From contig NZ_CP130319.1 of NCBI RefSeq assembly GCF_032271945.1, positions 1,879,001 to 1,943,000 of the forward strand: a DNA stretch of 64,000 bases. The letters run 5' to 3'. Of the stretch, positions 8,552-19,876 are shown piece after piece. The notes beneath the pieces were generated by a model. The model saw only the letters and a program-made list of their open reading frames with translations, had not been told where the DNA came from and made no database searches. This stretch comes from Paenibacillus sp. MBLB1832 (GTDB lineage: Bacteria > Bacillota > Bacilli > Paenibacillales > NBRC-103111). Position 1 is the first letter of the stretch; each line of letters opens with the position of its first letter. Both the position numbers and the translations under genes were made by a program.

Positions 8552-10102
8552 ATGTACACGATTCTTCTCGTGGACGATGACGTACCTATGCTGAAATATA
8601 TGAGCAAGCGGCTCGCTTGGAACAAGTTGGAGCTGGAGATAGTCGGGATTGCTCATTCCGGTGAGCGGGCGCTTCATCTTTTTCGGCAGACGATGCCCGA
8701 TCTGCTGCTTACGGATATCGGGATGCCGGGAATGGATGGGCTGGAGCTCGCTGCAGAGGTAAGGAGGATTAAGCCGGAGACGAAAGTTATATTCTTGACC
8801 TGTCACGAAGACTTTCACTACGCCAAGAAGGCTGTTCAACTTGATGCCTCTGATTATTTAATTAAAGATGACTTAACGGATGAAGCCCTCAGGGAGAGCC
8901 TCAAGAAGGCGGTGAGCGAGCACAAGGAGACCTTGCAGCAACGGGGAGAGTGGTCGTATAAGCAGGATGTGATTAAGAATAAAGAGCTCTTGAAGCAGCG
9001 GTTCTTCGAGCAGATCATACAGTCATCCTCCGCACAGGGGCTTCAGGATTATGGGAAGCGCCTTGGCATCGAATGGCCGCATTCTCACTTCATGATGGCT
9101 GCAGGCCATATCCGGTTTACCGGCTTTCCTAAGCAGTACAACTATGCGGATGTTCCGCTCCTGCTGTACGCGATTTGTAATATAGCCGAGGAGCTGTCTT
9201 CAGCCAAGAAGCTGGTTCATTCGTTTCTAGACGGGGAACTGAACTTTATTTGCGTAATGAATTATCAGCCAAATCTATCCCATAATTATCAGAGAGGCTT
9301 TCATGAGTTCATAGAGGAGCTTACGATCAGGATTAAGCAATATTTGAAGCTCGACATCAGCTATGTCGTCGGAAAGCCGTTCGAAGGGATGAACCAGATG
9401 AGAAGCGAGTACAAGCGGCTTCTGGCACAATCCTACTCATCCTTTTATGGGGAGGCCCCCAGCTCAGGCAAGACCTTTTCAATCGATGTACAAGGGGCGC
9501 TTGGAGAGGAATGGGAGCTGCTTCTCAAGGCATTCAAGGAACGAGATGAGTTGCTTGTTCGGGAACGAGTTGAACGGATGAGACAGACGGCAGCCAAGTG
9601 CCGGATCGAGCCGATAGCATGGGAGATTAAATGCTCGCAGTGGCTCAGGATGTTCGAGTTGGACGTCGACGAACCAAGTGAGGAAGAATATCACCACTGT
9701 CTGCTGCATGCGAAGACTGCGGCCGACCTTGAAGCGCTGCTAGTGTACAAATCGATCGAACTGATGCATCGTGTACAACTGAAGAGCTCGAATAAGAAGC
9801 CGAAGATGCATCTGATCGATCAGTATATATCGGAGCACTTATCCGAGACCATCTCCCTTGTGGATATAGCGGAATACTTGTTCCTGAACCCGAGCTACGT
9901 ATCTCGCTATTTCAAGCAGGAGACTGGCATGAATTTCACCGACTATGTTCATAAGTACAAGATGAGAGTAGCATGTCACTTGCTAAAGTCCAAGAGCGAC
10001 AATATCGAGCTCATTGGCTTGAAGCTAGGATACAGTGATCGAACCTACTTTTCCAAAATATTCAAGAAATATGTCGGTGTCAATCCGAAGGATTATCGTT
10101 GA
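8552..10102 (+). CDS. YesN-type response regulator with AraC DNA-binding domain
   Basis: A 516-residue protein. The receiver domain at 1-125 has the acidic pocket (LLVDDD), phospho-acceptor Asp55 in LLLTDIGMPGMDG and Lys in ASDYLIKDD. A long linker of about 280 residues follows, then two helix-turn-helix units at 415-516 (LVDIAEYLFLNPSYVSRYFK; SDRTYFSKIFKKYVGVNPKDYR). A strong GGGAGG precedes ATG 8552. It is predicted to activate the importer at 3434-6668, perhaps through the 19-bp elements. Confidence 0.92.
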   Translation: MYTILLVDDDVPMLKYMSKRLAWNKLELEIVGIAHSGERALHLFRQTMPDLLLTDIGMPGMDGLELAAEVRRIKPETKVIFLTCHEDFHYAKKAVQLDASDYLIKDDLTDEALRESLKKAVSEHKETLQQRGEWSYKQDVIKNKELLKQRFFEQIIQSSSAQGLQDYGKRLGIEWPHSHFMMAAGHIRFTGFPKQYNYADVPLLLYAICNIAEELSSAKKLVHSFLDGELNFICVMNYQPNLSHNYQRGFHEFIEELTIRIKQYLKLDISYVVGKPFEGMNQMRSEYKRLLAQSYSSFYGEAPSSGKTFSIDVQGALGEEWELLLKAFKERDELLVRERVERMRQTAAKCRIEPIAWEIKCSQWLRMFELDVDEPSEEEYHHCLLHAKTAADLEALLVYKSIELMHRVQLKSSNKKPKMHLIDQYISEHLSETISLVDIAEYLFLNPSYVSRYFKQETGMNFTDYVHKYKMRVACHLLKSKSDNIELIGLKLGYSDRTYFSKIFKKYVGVNPKDYR

Positions 10103-10141
10103 AGCAATAAGGAAAATACTGCCTTGTGAAAGTCGGAGGGT

Positions 10142-10369
10142 GTGCTTCACATGTCTTCCTACCATCTCTCGCATCTGTTCAGCGAGGCAACCAGCACCAG
10201 TATATCCCTTTATGTCAGCGCCCGCCGGGTCCAGCAGGCTTGTTTCTTGTTCAACAAAGAAACCATTTTGATATCAGGTATAGCAGAAGACTACTTCTGC
10301 AAACTATTTAAAGAGTTGATGGGTATTTCCGGCATCAATACCGTCTCTGTATTCAAAAACTTCAAGTAA
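10142..10369 (+). pseudogene. Remnant of an AraC-family DNA-binding domain with internal deletion
   Basis: The 75-codon open frame contains MSSYHLSHLFSEATST and, later, ISGIAEDYFCKLFKELMGIS, which match the two helix-turn-helix halves of an AraC regulator C-terminus. About eight residues normally found between IAE and the YF pair (the VGFxDxx turn) are missing, and the protein has no other domain. It is best read as a decayed regulator fragment, probably a duplicate YesN/AraC end, lying 40 bp behind the intact response regulator. Confidence 0.6.
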
Positions 10370-10389
10370 ATTAGCCCTATGATTCAAAT

Positions 10390-10421
10390 AGAACCCGCTC
10401 AATGAAGAGACGGGTTCTTTG
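10390..10421 (+). terminator. Rho-independent terminator (copy 1 of a similar pair)
   Basis: AGAACCCG and CGGGTTCT arms around CTCAATGAAGAGA, followed by TTT. A near-copy with a similar loop lies at 12313-12347, on the other side of the decayed region. Confidence 0.7.
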
Positions 10422-10478
10422 GTCTTGGTGCATTTGGAACTTGGGACCAGCAATGTCCAGGACTGGAGGGGTCTGGTT

Positions 10479-10890
10479 CTAAGGAAGCTTCTTAAGCTTG
10501 AGATTGTCAACGGTGAGTTGCTTATATTGTAAAGTACCGCCTTGCGTAATGTAGACTCCGCCGAATTCATCCAGATTCGAATCATTGGCAGCGATCCAAT
10601 TGCCGTTGTTCTGGGCGACTCATGGACAAGGTATATTGGTCTGTATTGTAATCGATGATCCCCGCTAAGGTGTAATAGGATCCTTTAACAAGCTTATAAT
10701 CGGTACTGCTAACAGTTTTCGCCTTCATTGCATTGTTGCCGCTGTAATATTTCAATTGTCCATTATCCGCTATTTCCATTCGAACTGCTCTTCCTGTTAT
10801 CGTTCCGCTGCTGTCTCTGCCAAGAGATACCAACCATGACATACCGCTCTCAGTCGTCGCCAGGTCGGAGTCCAGCCGCACCATTTGGGG
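10479..10890 (-). pseudogene. C-terminal remnant of a secreted LamG-like protein, frameshifted
   Basis: On the minus strand, coding-like sequence runs from HASPTPQMVRLDSDLATT through GRAVRMEIADNGQLKYYSG to YNTDQYTLSMS. A shift of one base then restores QNNGNWIAANDSNLDEFGGV and the ending LTVDNLKLKKLP before a TAG at 10479. This is the tail of a concanavalin/LamG-like module of a secreted polysaccharide enzyme. There is no start, signal peptide or N-terminal domain. Near 10890 it abuts, head to head, a truncated gene on the plus strand, so a rearrangement joined two broken genes. Confidence 0.6.
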
Positions 10891-10891
10891 T

Positions 10892-12295
10892 GTGGGTGAC
10901 GCATGGACGGAAAGAGGATTAACCTACCAGAGCATGCCGCAACAACAGGGCAACCCTATCGTAGGCAAAGTGAAGTTTAGTATTGGATCCGGGAGTTGGA
11001 AATCAGTAGTTATAACTCCCTATGTGAATGATCAGCTTGCTTTTGGAGATAAGATGATCAGTCTGGAAATCGTGGGCACCTCCAATGCAACATTAGCAGG
11101 GCTGGAGAGCCGTGAAGGTGTAAATGGAGCTTATATCTTGTTTTCTTATCCCTTGATTCCGACCACAGGTGTTTCGATTAGCCCAACCGAATTCGAACTG
11201 ACAGTGGGCAGTGAGCGGGTCTTGGAGGCGGTGGTGACTCCCGCTGATGCATATAATCCGGCCATCGTATGGAGCAGCAGCGACCCCGCTGTCGCTGTGG
11301 TTGACCCCCTGACAGGGAAAGTTAAAGCCGTTGGAGTGGGAATAACGACAATTACCGTTACAACGGAGGAAGGTGGGCACTCCGCAGCTTCCCTGCTTAC
11401 TGTAAAACCACTTCTGCCACCTGCTGCACCGGTTATTGTATCTCCAGCAGGTATTGTACTGACGAAGTCTGGGCAGGTAGTCGTCTCGCTCAAGGCTGAG
11501 TCGCATGCGATTGTGAAGGTGCGCAATGGGGCGGAAGTGGTAGCGACATTGGTGGGAGCAGGCGACAATCCGGTGAGTGTGACGCTGCCGACGCTTGCGG
11601 ACGGCGTGTACTCGCTGACTGCGACTGCAACGGACGCGGCAGGCAATGAGAGTGAACCGGCGGTCATCCCGACGATCAAGGTGGACACGAACGCGCCTGC
11701 GGCTCCGACGGTGGTATCACCATCAGCTGTAGTGCTGACGAAGTCGGCGAGCATCGTGGTGATGCTGAAAGCGGAGCAAGGCACGGCTGTCCTCGTTCGC
11801 AATGGGGCGGAAGTGGTAGCGACATTGGTGGGCGCAGGCGACAATGCGGTGAGCGTGACGCTCCCGACGCTTGCGGACGGCGTGTACTCGCTGACTGCGA
11901 CTGCAACGGACGCGGCAGGAAATGAGAGCGAACCGGTGGTTATCCCGACGATCAAGGTGGACACGAACGCGCCTGCGGCTCCGACGATCATGGCTCCTAC
12001 GAACCCCATCCATACGAAGGATCGTACGCTGGTTCTCCGCTTCTTGGCAGAGGAGGGCAGCACCATTAAGGTATTTTGGAACCAAAACGAGATCGGTCGT
12101 GGCATCGGTGCTGGCAACATCGAAACGATTATCGAGGCAGTCGAACTGGCCAAGGGTAAGTACGAGCTGACTGTGGTAGCAATTGATGCCGCAGGCAATG
12201 AGAGCGTGAAGACTATTTCGCCGGAAATTCATATTAATGGGAATGATGAACCGGACATGGTCAAATCTAAAGACAAGGACAAAAAAACAAAGTAA
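10892..12295 (+). pseudogene. 5'-truncated secreted protein: partial carbohydrate-binding module, BIG2 and tandem Ig-like repeats
   Basis: The frame opens in the middle of a domain. LTYQSMPQQQGNPIVGKVKF to LESREGVNGAYILFSY matches the C-terminal half of a DNRLRE/CBM96-type module. A BIG2 domain follows (TGVSISPTEFELTVGSERVL to HSAASLLTV), then three Ig-like repeats of about 92 residues ending in AGNES, and a lysine-rich tail (KSKDKDKKTK). No signal peptide, RBS or promoter precedes GTG 10892, and a minus-strand gene remnant touches its 5' edge. It could still be translated but would stay in the cytoplasm, so I call it a pseudogene. Confidence 0.6.
11522..11986 (+). repeat. Two near-identical 189-bp in-frame repeats (276-bp period)
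   Basis: Positions 11522-11710 and 11798-11986 differ at only a few bases and encode RNGAEVVATLVGAGDN to KVDTNAPAAPT of adjacent Ig-like domains. This part is visibly richer in G+C than its surroundings. The high identity points to recent duplication or gene conversion. Confidence 0.85.
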
Positions 12296-12312
12296 ACAAT
12301 AGCAATGACAGC

Positions 12313-12347
12313 AAATGAACCCGCTATTTGAAGAGACGGGTTCATTT
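12313..12347 (+). terminator. Rho-independent terminator (copy 2 of a similar pair)
   Basis: AAATGAACCCG and CGGGTTCATTT arms around CTATTTGAAGAGA. Stem and loop closely resemble the hairpin at 10390. Confidence 0.7.
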
Positions 12348-12352
12348 GATTA

Positions 12353-12670
12353 TTAGGGGATGAGATTACTGGGGTGAATTGGAACAAACATAATCAAGAC
12401 CGCGGGCAATGGGAGGAAATAGCTTCCTTTTTCTCGCAATTTACTCTTATTGATAACTATTTTCTTAAGGTAAATTGGAGGTATTATGTTTAGGTCTAAA
12501 TTTAATGGAGTAAGAATAACTGCAGGGGCGAACGCAAGGAGACGCTGCTCCAGCTTTTGGATGAATCGCAGCCCTTCTCGGTGAATTTCCGAGAGCGTCT
12601 TAAGGGATTCATTGAGTTTGGACACATTTGTTAATGTTTGCTGCCTTCGCAAGTAATTTCTTTTTTTCAT
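12353..12670 (-). CDS. Hypothetical 105-residue protein overlapping the AraC gene
   Basis: Its ATG overlaps the TGA of the upstream AraC gene by four bases (ATGA), the arrangement of translationally coupled genes. The N-terminal half is basic and helical (NVSKLNESLKTLSEIHREGL, FIQKLEQRLLAFAPA); the C-terminal part is proline-rich and hydrophobic and looks less like a natural protein. I recognise no family. There is no separate RBS. It may be only an open frame in the 3' flank. Confidence 0.25.
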   Translation of the reverse strand: MKKRNYLRRQQTLTNVSKLNESLKTLSEIHREGLRFIQKLEQRLLAFAPAVILTPLNLDLNIIPPIYLKKIVINKSKLREKGSYFLPLPAVLIMFVPIHPSNLIP

Positions 12671-13497
12671 TTCCCACCAAGTCTATAGCCTGAAGGACTA
12701 GTCCCATTGATTTTTTTGAAAATGCGGCTGAAATAAACAGGCTCCATACCCACCAGGGCAGCCACCTCCTGAATGGGCATCGAGGGGTGCTGCTCCAGCA
12801 AAGTGGCTGCTGTCTGCATACGAACTCTAAGCAAATATTGCAGCGGTGTTGTGCCATACACATTAACAAATAGACGAAGCAACTGCTTGGTGGAGTATCC
12901 AACATAAGTGGCAAGCTCTGCTACCGTTATTTCTCTCTGCAAATGATCGTGAATAAAACGTGTAGCTCGATCTACGACCTTATCCCTGTAGTGGATGGGT
13001 CTTTTTTGTGCATCTACATGCTTCGGCTGCGTTTGTCTATTCATTTCCATGAGCAGTGCAAACATGGTTTCAGCTGTCACCCAGCGGTCATAATCAGGTC
13101 CGGAGTGCTGCCAAATCTTCTCAATTAAGGCATATATCCGTTTAGTGTCTTGAGGCTCGAAGTACAAACAGTCGTGCTCGTAACCAAGCCCTGTGCTTAT
13201 CCCGGGTTCTTTCTCCAGATAAGTAACATATCCAACATGCCATGGCGAAGTGCCTTGCGGCATATACTCGTGAGGCAACGAGTCCGGAATAAATAACAGC
13301 GAGCCAGGAGCAAGGATGTCCCATTTATCCTCTCCTAGGCAGCGGAACTGTCCATGTCCATTTAAAGTGAGAAGAACTTGTTTGGCTGAAAAGCCATGAA
13401 GTCGAGTTATTGGGGGTTGTCGCTCCGTCCCTACCGTATAAACAGTTAAAGGGAGATCCTGGGATGTAAGGATTAGATTAGATCTTAGGGTTAGCAA
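12667..13497 (-). CDS. AraC-family transcriptional regulator with N-terminal cupin domain
   Basis: A 276-residue protein with an N-terminal sugar-binding cupin (QVLLTLNGHGQFRCLGED, LFIPDSLPHEYMP) and an AraC DNA-binding domain from about 180 (ITVAELATYVGYSTKQLLRLF; VAALVGMEPVYFSRIFKKINGTSPSGYR). It starts at TTG 13497 behind GCGAGG. It is divergent from the GH2 gene with 125 bp between them, so it probably controls that gene in response to a sugar ligand. Confidence 0.88.
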   Translation of the reverse strand: MLTLRSNLILTSQDLPLTVYTVGTERQPPITRLHGFSAKQVLLTLNGHGQFRCLGEDKWDILAPGSLLFIPDSLPHEYMPQGTSPWHVGYVTYLEKEPGISTGLGYEHDCLYFEPQDTKRIYALIEKIWQHSGPDYDRWVTAETMFALLMEMNRQTQPKHVDAQKRPIHYRDKVVDRATRFIHDHLQREITVAELATYVGYSTKQLLRLFVNVYGTTPLQYLLRVRMQTAATLLEQHPSMPIQEVAALVGMEPVYFSRIFKKINGTSPSGYRLGGK

Positions 13498-13577
13498 GCC
13501 GATGCCTCGCTTTCAATATGTCTTTTTTGTTTGGGTGAATGTCCGTTTTGTTCTATATGCTTCCAGTATAGCACAAC

Positions 13578-13583
13578 TATAAT
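13578..13583 (+). promoter_or_regulatory. Candidate -10 box of the beta-galactosidase gene
   Basis: A perfect TATAAT lies 40 bp before ATG 13623 in the divergent intergenic region. No good -35 hexamer sits at 16-18 bp, which fits a promoter that depends on the neighbouring AraC activator. Confidence 0.45.
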
Positions 13584-13604
13584 AAAGACAAGCCCAAACT
13601 TTAA

Positions 13605-16652
<3,048 letters not shown>

Positions 16653-16736
16653 GCAGTCTGGATGGGGCTACCCTTCAATAGGTGTTGATAGGGCGCGTGC
16701 TTATAAAGCTAACGGCGAACAATAGTGAAAAAACGT

Positions 16737-16763
16737 AAAAAGGCTGCCGCGGGCAGCCTTTTG
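16737..16763 (+). terminator. Rho-independent terminator of the beta-galactosidase gene
   Basis: AAAAGGCTGCC and GGCAGCCTTTT are perfect arms around a very short loop, 85 bp after the stop. Confidence 0.85.
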
Positions 16764-16954
16764 TGCTAACGAGTTTTAATGTGGGGGAATATGTTATTAT
16801 TTGGATGTAAGTATGGACGAGATTCGACTGGCTATGTATGATTACGAAAGACTGGTTGAAGAATTAGCCCCAGATAAAGCCAGTTCGCAGGGATTTTTCT
16901 TTTCATGAGGAAATTTGGTATTAGGTCACTATAAATGAAGGAGGAGCTTTAGAC
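16764..16954 (+). other. Intergenic stretch with a 31-codon open frame of doubtful significance
   Basis: Between the terminator and the next RBS the only coding-like segment is 16813-16908 (begins MDEIRLAMYDYERLVEELAP). It has no RBS and no recognisable family and may be a remnant. I see no other structure here except GAAGGAGGAG before ATG 16955. Confidence 0.25.
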
Positions 16955-17605
16955 ATGCTCTTACAAAAAGGCGAAAAACTCATCATGATTGGAGACTCAA
17001 TCACGGATTGTGAACGTAAGCATCCATATGGAGAAGGACTATTTGCAGGAATTGGTAAAGGCTATGTTTCGCTGGTAGATGCGTTCCTTCAAAGTACCTA
17101 TCCCGAGAAGGGAATTCGGGTTATAAATATGGGGAATAGTGGGAACACCATCCGAGATTTAAAAGAGCGTTGGGCTACGGATGTAGAGCATCTAAAACCT
17201 GACTGGCTTTCAATCATGATCGGGATCAACGATGTTTGGCGGCAATATGATCAACCTACTATTAGGGAGTCTCATGTATACTCGGAGGAGTATGAGGCTA
17301 CGTTGCGAGAGCTTGTGTTACGAACCAAGCCACAAGTAAAAGGCATCGTTTTGATGACTCCTTTCTACATCGAGCCCAACAGGGAGGACGCGATGCGGAA
17401 GACGATGGATGAATACGGGGAGATCGTAAAGCGTGTCGCGGAGGAGTGTGACTGCTTGTTCGTGGATACGCAAGCTGCGTTCGAACCAGTTTTGCGGGAG
17501 ATTTACCCGGCTACTCTTGCTTGGGACCGTGTTCATCCGTCTGTGGTGGGGCATATGGTAATCGCTAAGGCATTTTTGGCAACGATTGGGTTCTCATACT
17601 TTTAA
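16955..17605 (+). CDS. SGNH/GDSL-family hydrolase (carbohydrate acetylesterase-like)
   Basis: A 216-residue cytoplasmic protein with all four SGNH blocks: IMIGDSITDCER (nucleophile Ser), MGNSGNTIRDL, MIGINDVWRQYD and AWDRVHPSVVGH (catalytic Asp and His). There is no signal peptide. AAGGAGGAGCTTTAGAC precedes the ATG. It probably removes acetyl groups from imported oligosaccharides, as suggested by the surrounding glycosidases. Other small esters cannot be excluded. Confidence 0.85.
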   Translation: MLLQKGEKLIMIGDSITDCERKHPYGEGLFAGIGKGYVSLVDAFLQSTYPEKGIRVINMGNSGNTIRDLKERWATDVEHLKPDWLSIMIGINDVWRQYDQPTIRESHVYSEEYEATLRELVLRTKPQVKGIVLMTPFYIEPNREDAMRKTMDEYGEIVKRVAEECDCLFVDTQAAFEPVLREIYPATLAWDRVHPSVVGHMVIAKAFLATIGFSYF

Positions 17606-17708
17606 GAACAGCTTGAAGACGGGCTTACGTTGCTCGAAACCTCTAAGTTTGGGTGATGGCCTACCTGTCCCGAGGAAATAGTTTTTGAGTTGGATATCGG
17701 CCGAATGT

Positions 17709-17738
17709 CAAAAGGGAAGCGGATTCGCTTCCCTTTTG
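17709..17738. terminator. Rho-independent terminator, probably bidirectional
   Basis: CAAAAGGGAAGCG and CGCTTCCCTTTTG around GATT, with A/T runs on both sides. It could serve the SGNH gene on the plus strand and the broken minus-strand gene next to it. Confidence 0.8.
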
Positions 17739-17753
17739 AATAATAGACATGTG

Positions 17754-17819
17754 TTAAAAAGGACGCAGTCTCAGCACATCGAGGACAAAGTCGGCAAACA
17801 AGGAGTTGGCCCAGGCGAA
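17754..17819 (-). pseudogene. C-terminal remnant of a glycoside hydrolase (GH125-like)
   Basis: The minus strand reads FAWANSLFADFVLDVLRLRP plus F and a TAA stop, with an in-frame TGA just upstream. The FAWANSLF signature resembles the extreme C-terminus of GH125 exo-alpha-mannosidases as I remember the family. Only 21 codons remain. The rest of the gene is absent. Confidence 0.35.
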
Positions 17820-17968
17820 TCAACTATCAATAATCTTTATAGTAATCTACTAAAGAAACGCTGCTTGTTTTCGATGTTCGGAGATCTCTAATATTTTCAT
17901 GGTAGATGTCTTTAAAAGGGTTTTGGCCGTTTCAATACGCACTTTGGTGAAATATCGGACATATAACG

Positions 17969-18277
17969 TTGGTCAATAATCTCTTGGGAATAGCCTTTAC
18001 TCTGTTTATTACAGCAAGTATGGAGTATCTGTCACAAATAGTGGAGCCGAAAATACGTGCAACCGCAATCGGTGTAAGCGCAGCTGCAGCCGGATTGTGC
18101 GGCTTTATTACCAGCATGGGAGCAGGTATTCTTCTTATTAGGGCTTCACCGTCCGTTCTTTTTGGTCTTCTCGGATTGTTGAGTGGTGCAGCATTCCTGG
18201 TTAGCTTCTTTAACAACTCATTCTCAAAGGTTACGGACCCTAATGAGAACCACAATGCTCGAATAGTGCAAAAATAG
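17969..18277 (+). pseudogene. C-terminal fragment of an MFS transporter
   Basis: About 102 codons resembling the last helices of an oligosaccharide:H+ symporter-type MFS protein: LGIAFTLFITASMEYLSQIV, TAIGVSAAAAGLCGFITSMG and LFGLLGLLSGAAFLVSFF. A normal member has about 400 residues and 12 helices; the first 9 or so are missing and no RBS precedes the frame. I read it as a truncated sugar permease left by deletion, together with the GH125-like tail 150 bp away. Confidence 0.6.
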
Positions 18278-18377
18278 ATCGGATCTGTCATTGACCAGTT
18301 GAAGGATATCTCTGTATGCTAGATGTAAAGCTGTCTTGCATTTGAGATGGTACTAACGGGTTAGGGAGAGAATATAC

Positions 18378-19856
18378 ATGACTTCAGTAAGATCTGACAG
18401 AACGTTCTATGTCAGTCCAAGGGCTTCAGACAACGTAGATGGATTCCATATAAAAAAGCCTGATCTTCCAATTGATCTTCCATATATTGGTTGTGTGAGA
18501 TCTAGAAGAACAGATGAAATAGAATCCTCCAATTGGATGCTTGGATGCGAAACATTAGATCGCGATTATGCGGATTATCATCAATATAAGGAGTATATTT
18601 CTGCATTAGGGATTAAAGTGCTTCGTATGCAAGGGGGATGGGCAAAAACTGAAAAAGTCCAAGGGATATATGATTGGACGTGGATGGATAACATTATTCA
18701 TGATGCGGTTGACAGAGGTTTTATGCCGTGGTTGCAAACCGGATATGGAAATCCTATTTATCCCGGCGGTGGCGGTGAAAATCTGGGAGCAGGGATGCCG
18801 TTATCTCAAGAAGCGCTAGCGGCCTATGAGAATTGGGTAGTGGCACTGGTAACAAGATATAAAGAAAAAGTGAAAGATTGGGAAGTATGGAATGAACCCA
18901 ACTTTAGTGATAACTTGGTCAATACGCCTGAAATTACGGCCGACTTCAATATTCGCACAGCAACCATTATTAAAAGGATTCAACCAGATGCAAGAATTTC
19001 AGCCCTTGCTTTAGGACATATCGATGTTGAATATGTAGAAAGATTTTTTGCCTATTTGAGCGAGAAGAAGTCAATCGAATTATTCCACAATGTCACTTAT
19101 CATGACTATGTCTATAATCCTGATGCCAATAAACTTGCTGTATACAAGATGAGACAAATCGTAGAAAAATTTGCTCCGGGTATGATCATGAGGCAAGGTG
19201 AAAATGGTGCGCCTTCCGTAGGTGGTACAGGAGGAGCGCTTTCCAATTATAACTGGTGTGAAGTAACACAAGCCAAGTGGGATATAAGAAGAATGCTTGA
19301 GAACCTTGGTAACGACATTGAGTGCAGCATTTTTGGTATAATTGACATGAACTATTCCGGCAATGGCCCGATTAGAAGAAAGAATACGAAAGGAATTGTT
19401 GAATCTGCTTTCGATAATCAGGCCGTAAGGCCAAAGATCGCTTATTATGCCATCCAACATGTGACCTCGATCTTTGACCATACACTGGAAAGATTGAAAA
19501 TGTTAAAGCACACCTATCACATTGCTCCAAGCGGGTCACGCTCTGCATATTCACTAAATACGGACAGAAGTATTTCAGTATATGGCTACCGAAATAAGGA
19601 TTCACAAAAGCAGCTATATGCCATGTGGGCAGATGACGCTATACCAAGAGACGAGCATGAACTGAACTGTTTGGAATTTAATGTTGAAAATGGAAACTTC
19701 GATGAGCCTGTTTATGTGGATATGATAACGGGTGGAGTTTATGAAATACCGGCCGAACAATGGAGAAAACAAGGTGACGTTTATACTTTTAAGAATATCC
19801 CCGTATATGATTCTCCCATACTCGTTGTGGACAGAACTTTAATAAGTATGAAGTAA
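18378..19856 (+). CDS. GH-A clan glycoside hydrolase (GH39/GH5-like)
   Basis: A 492-residue protein without a signal peptide. A TIM-barrel core carries the acid/base Glu in DWEVWNEPNFS and a probable nucleophile Glu in MRQGENGAPS, spaced as in clan GH-A; LRMQGGWAKTEKVQGIYDW and VTYHDYVYN resemble GH39-type enzymes. A C-terminal beta domain (about 390-492) completes it. GGGAGAG precedes ATG 18378. It probably cleaves imported oligosaccharides. It is convergent with the AraC gene that follows. The substrate is not determinable from sequence. Confidence 0.78.
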   Translation: MTSVRSDRTFYVSPRASDNVDGFHIKKPDLPIDLPYIGCVRSRRTDEIESSNWMLGCETLDRDYADYHQYKEYISALGIKVLRMQGGWAKTEKVQGIYDWTWMDNIIHDAVDRGFMPWLQTGYGNPIYPGGGGENLGAGMPLSQEALAAYENWVVALVTRYKEKVKDWEVWNEPNFSDNLVNTPEITADFNIRTATIIKRIQPDARISALALGHIDVEYVERFFAYLSEKKSIELFHNVTYHDYVYNPDANKLAVYKMRQIVEKFAPGMIMRQGENGAPSVGGTGGALSNYNWCEVTQAKWDIRRMLENLGNDIECSIFGIIDMNYSGNGPIRRKNTKGIVESAFDNQAVRPKIAYYAIQHVTSIFDHTLERLKMLKHTYHIAPSGSRSAYSLNTDRSISVYGYRNKDSQKQLYAMWADDAIPRDEHELNCLEFNVENGNFDEPVYVDMITGGVYEIPAEQWRKQGDVYTFKNIPVYDSPILVVDRTLISMK

Positions 19857-19876
19857 TTGCCTATTTGACCAAACGA

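Noticed and set aside
11146..12198. 350-codon open frame on the minus strand
   Set aside because: It is the antisense shadow of the G+C-rich Ig-like repeats; its sequence is low-complexity Ala/Ser/Thr/Val and duplicated as the plus-strand repeats are.
17849..17900. Short minus-strand frame starting MKILEISEHRKQ
   Set aside because: Only 16 codons, no ribosome binding site and no family recognised; not reported as a gene.
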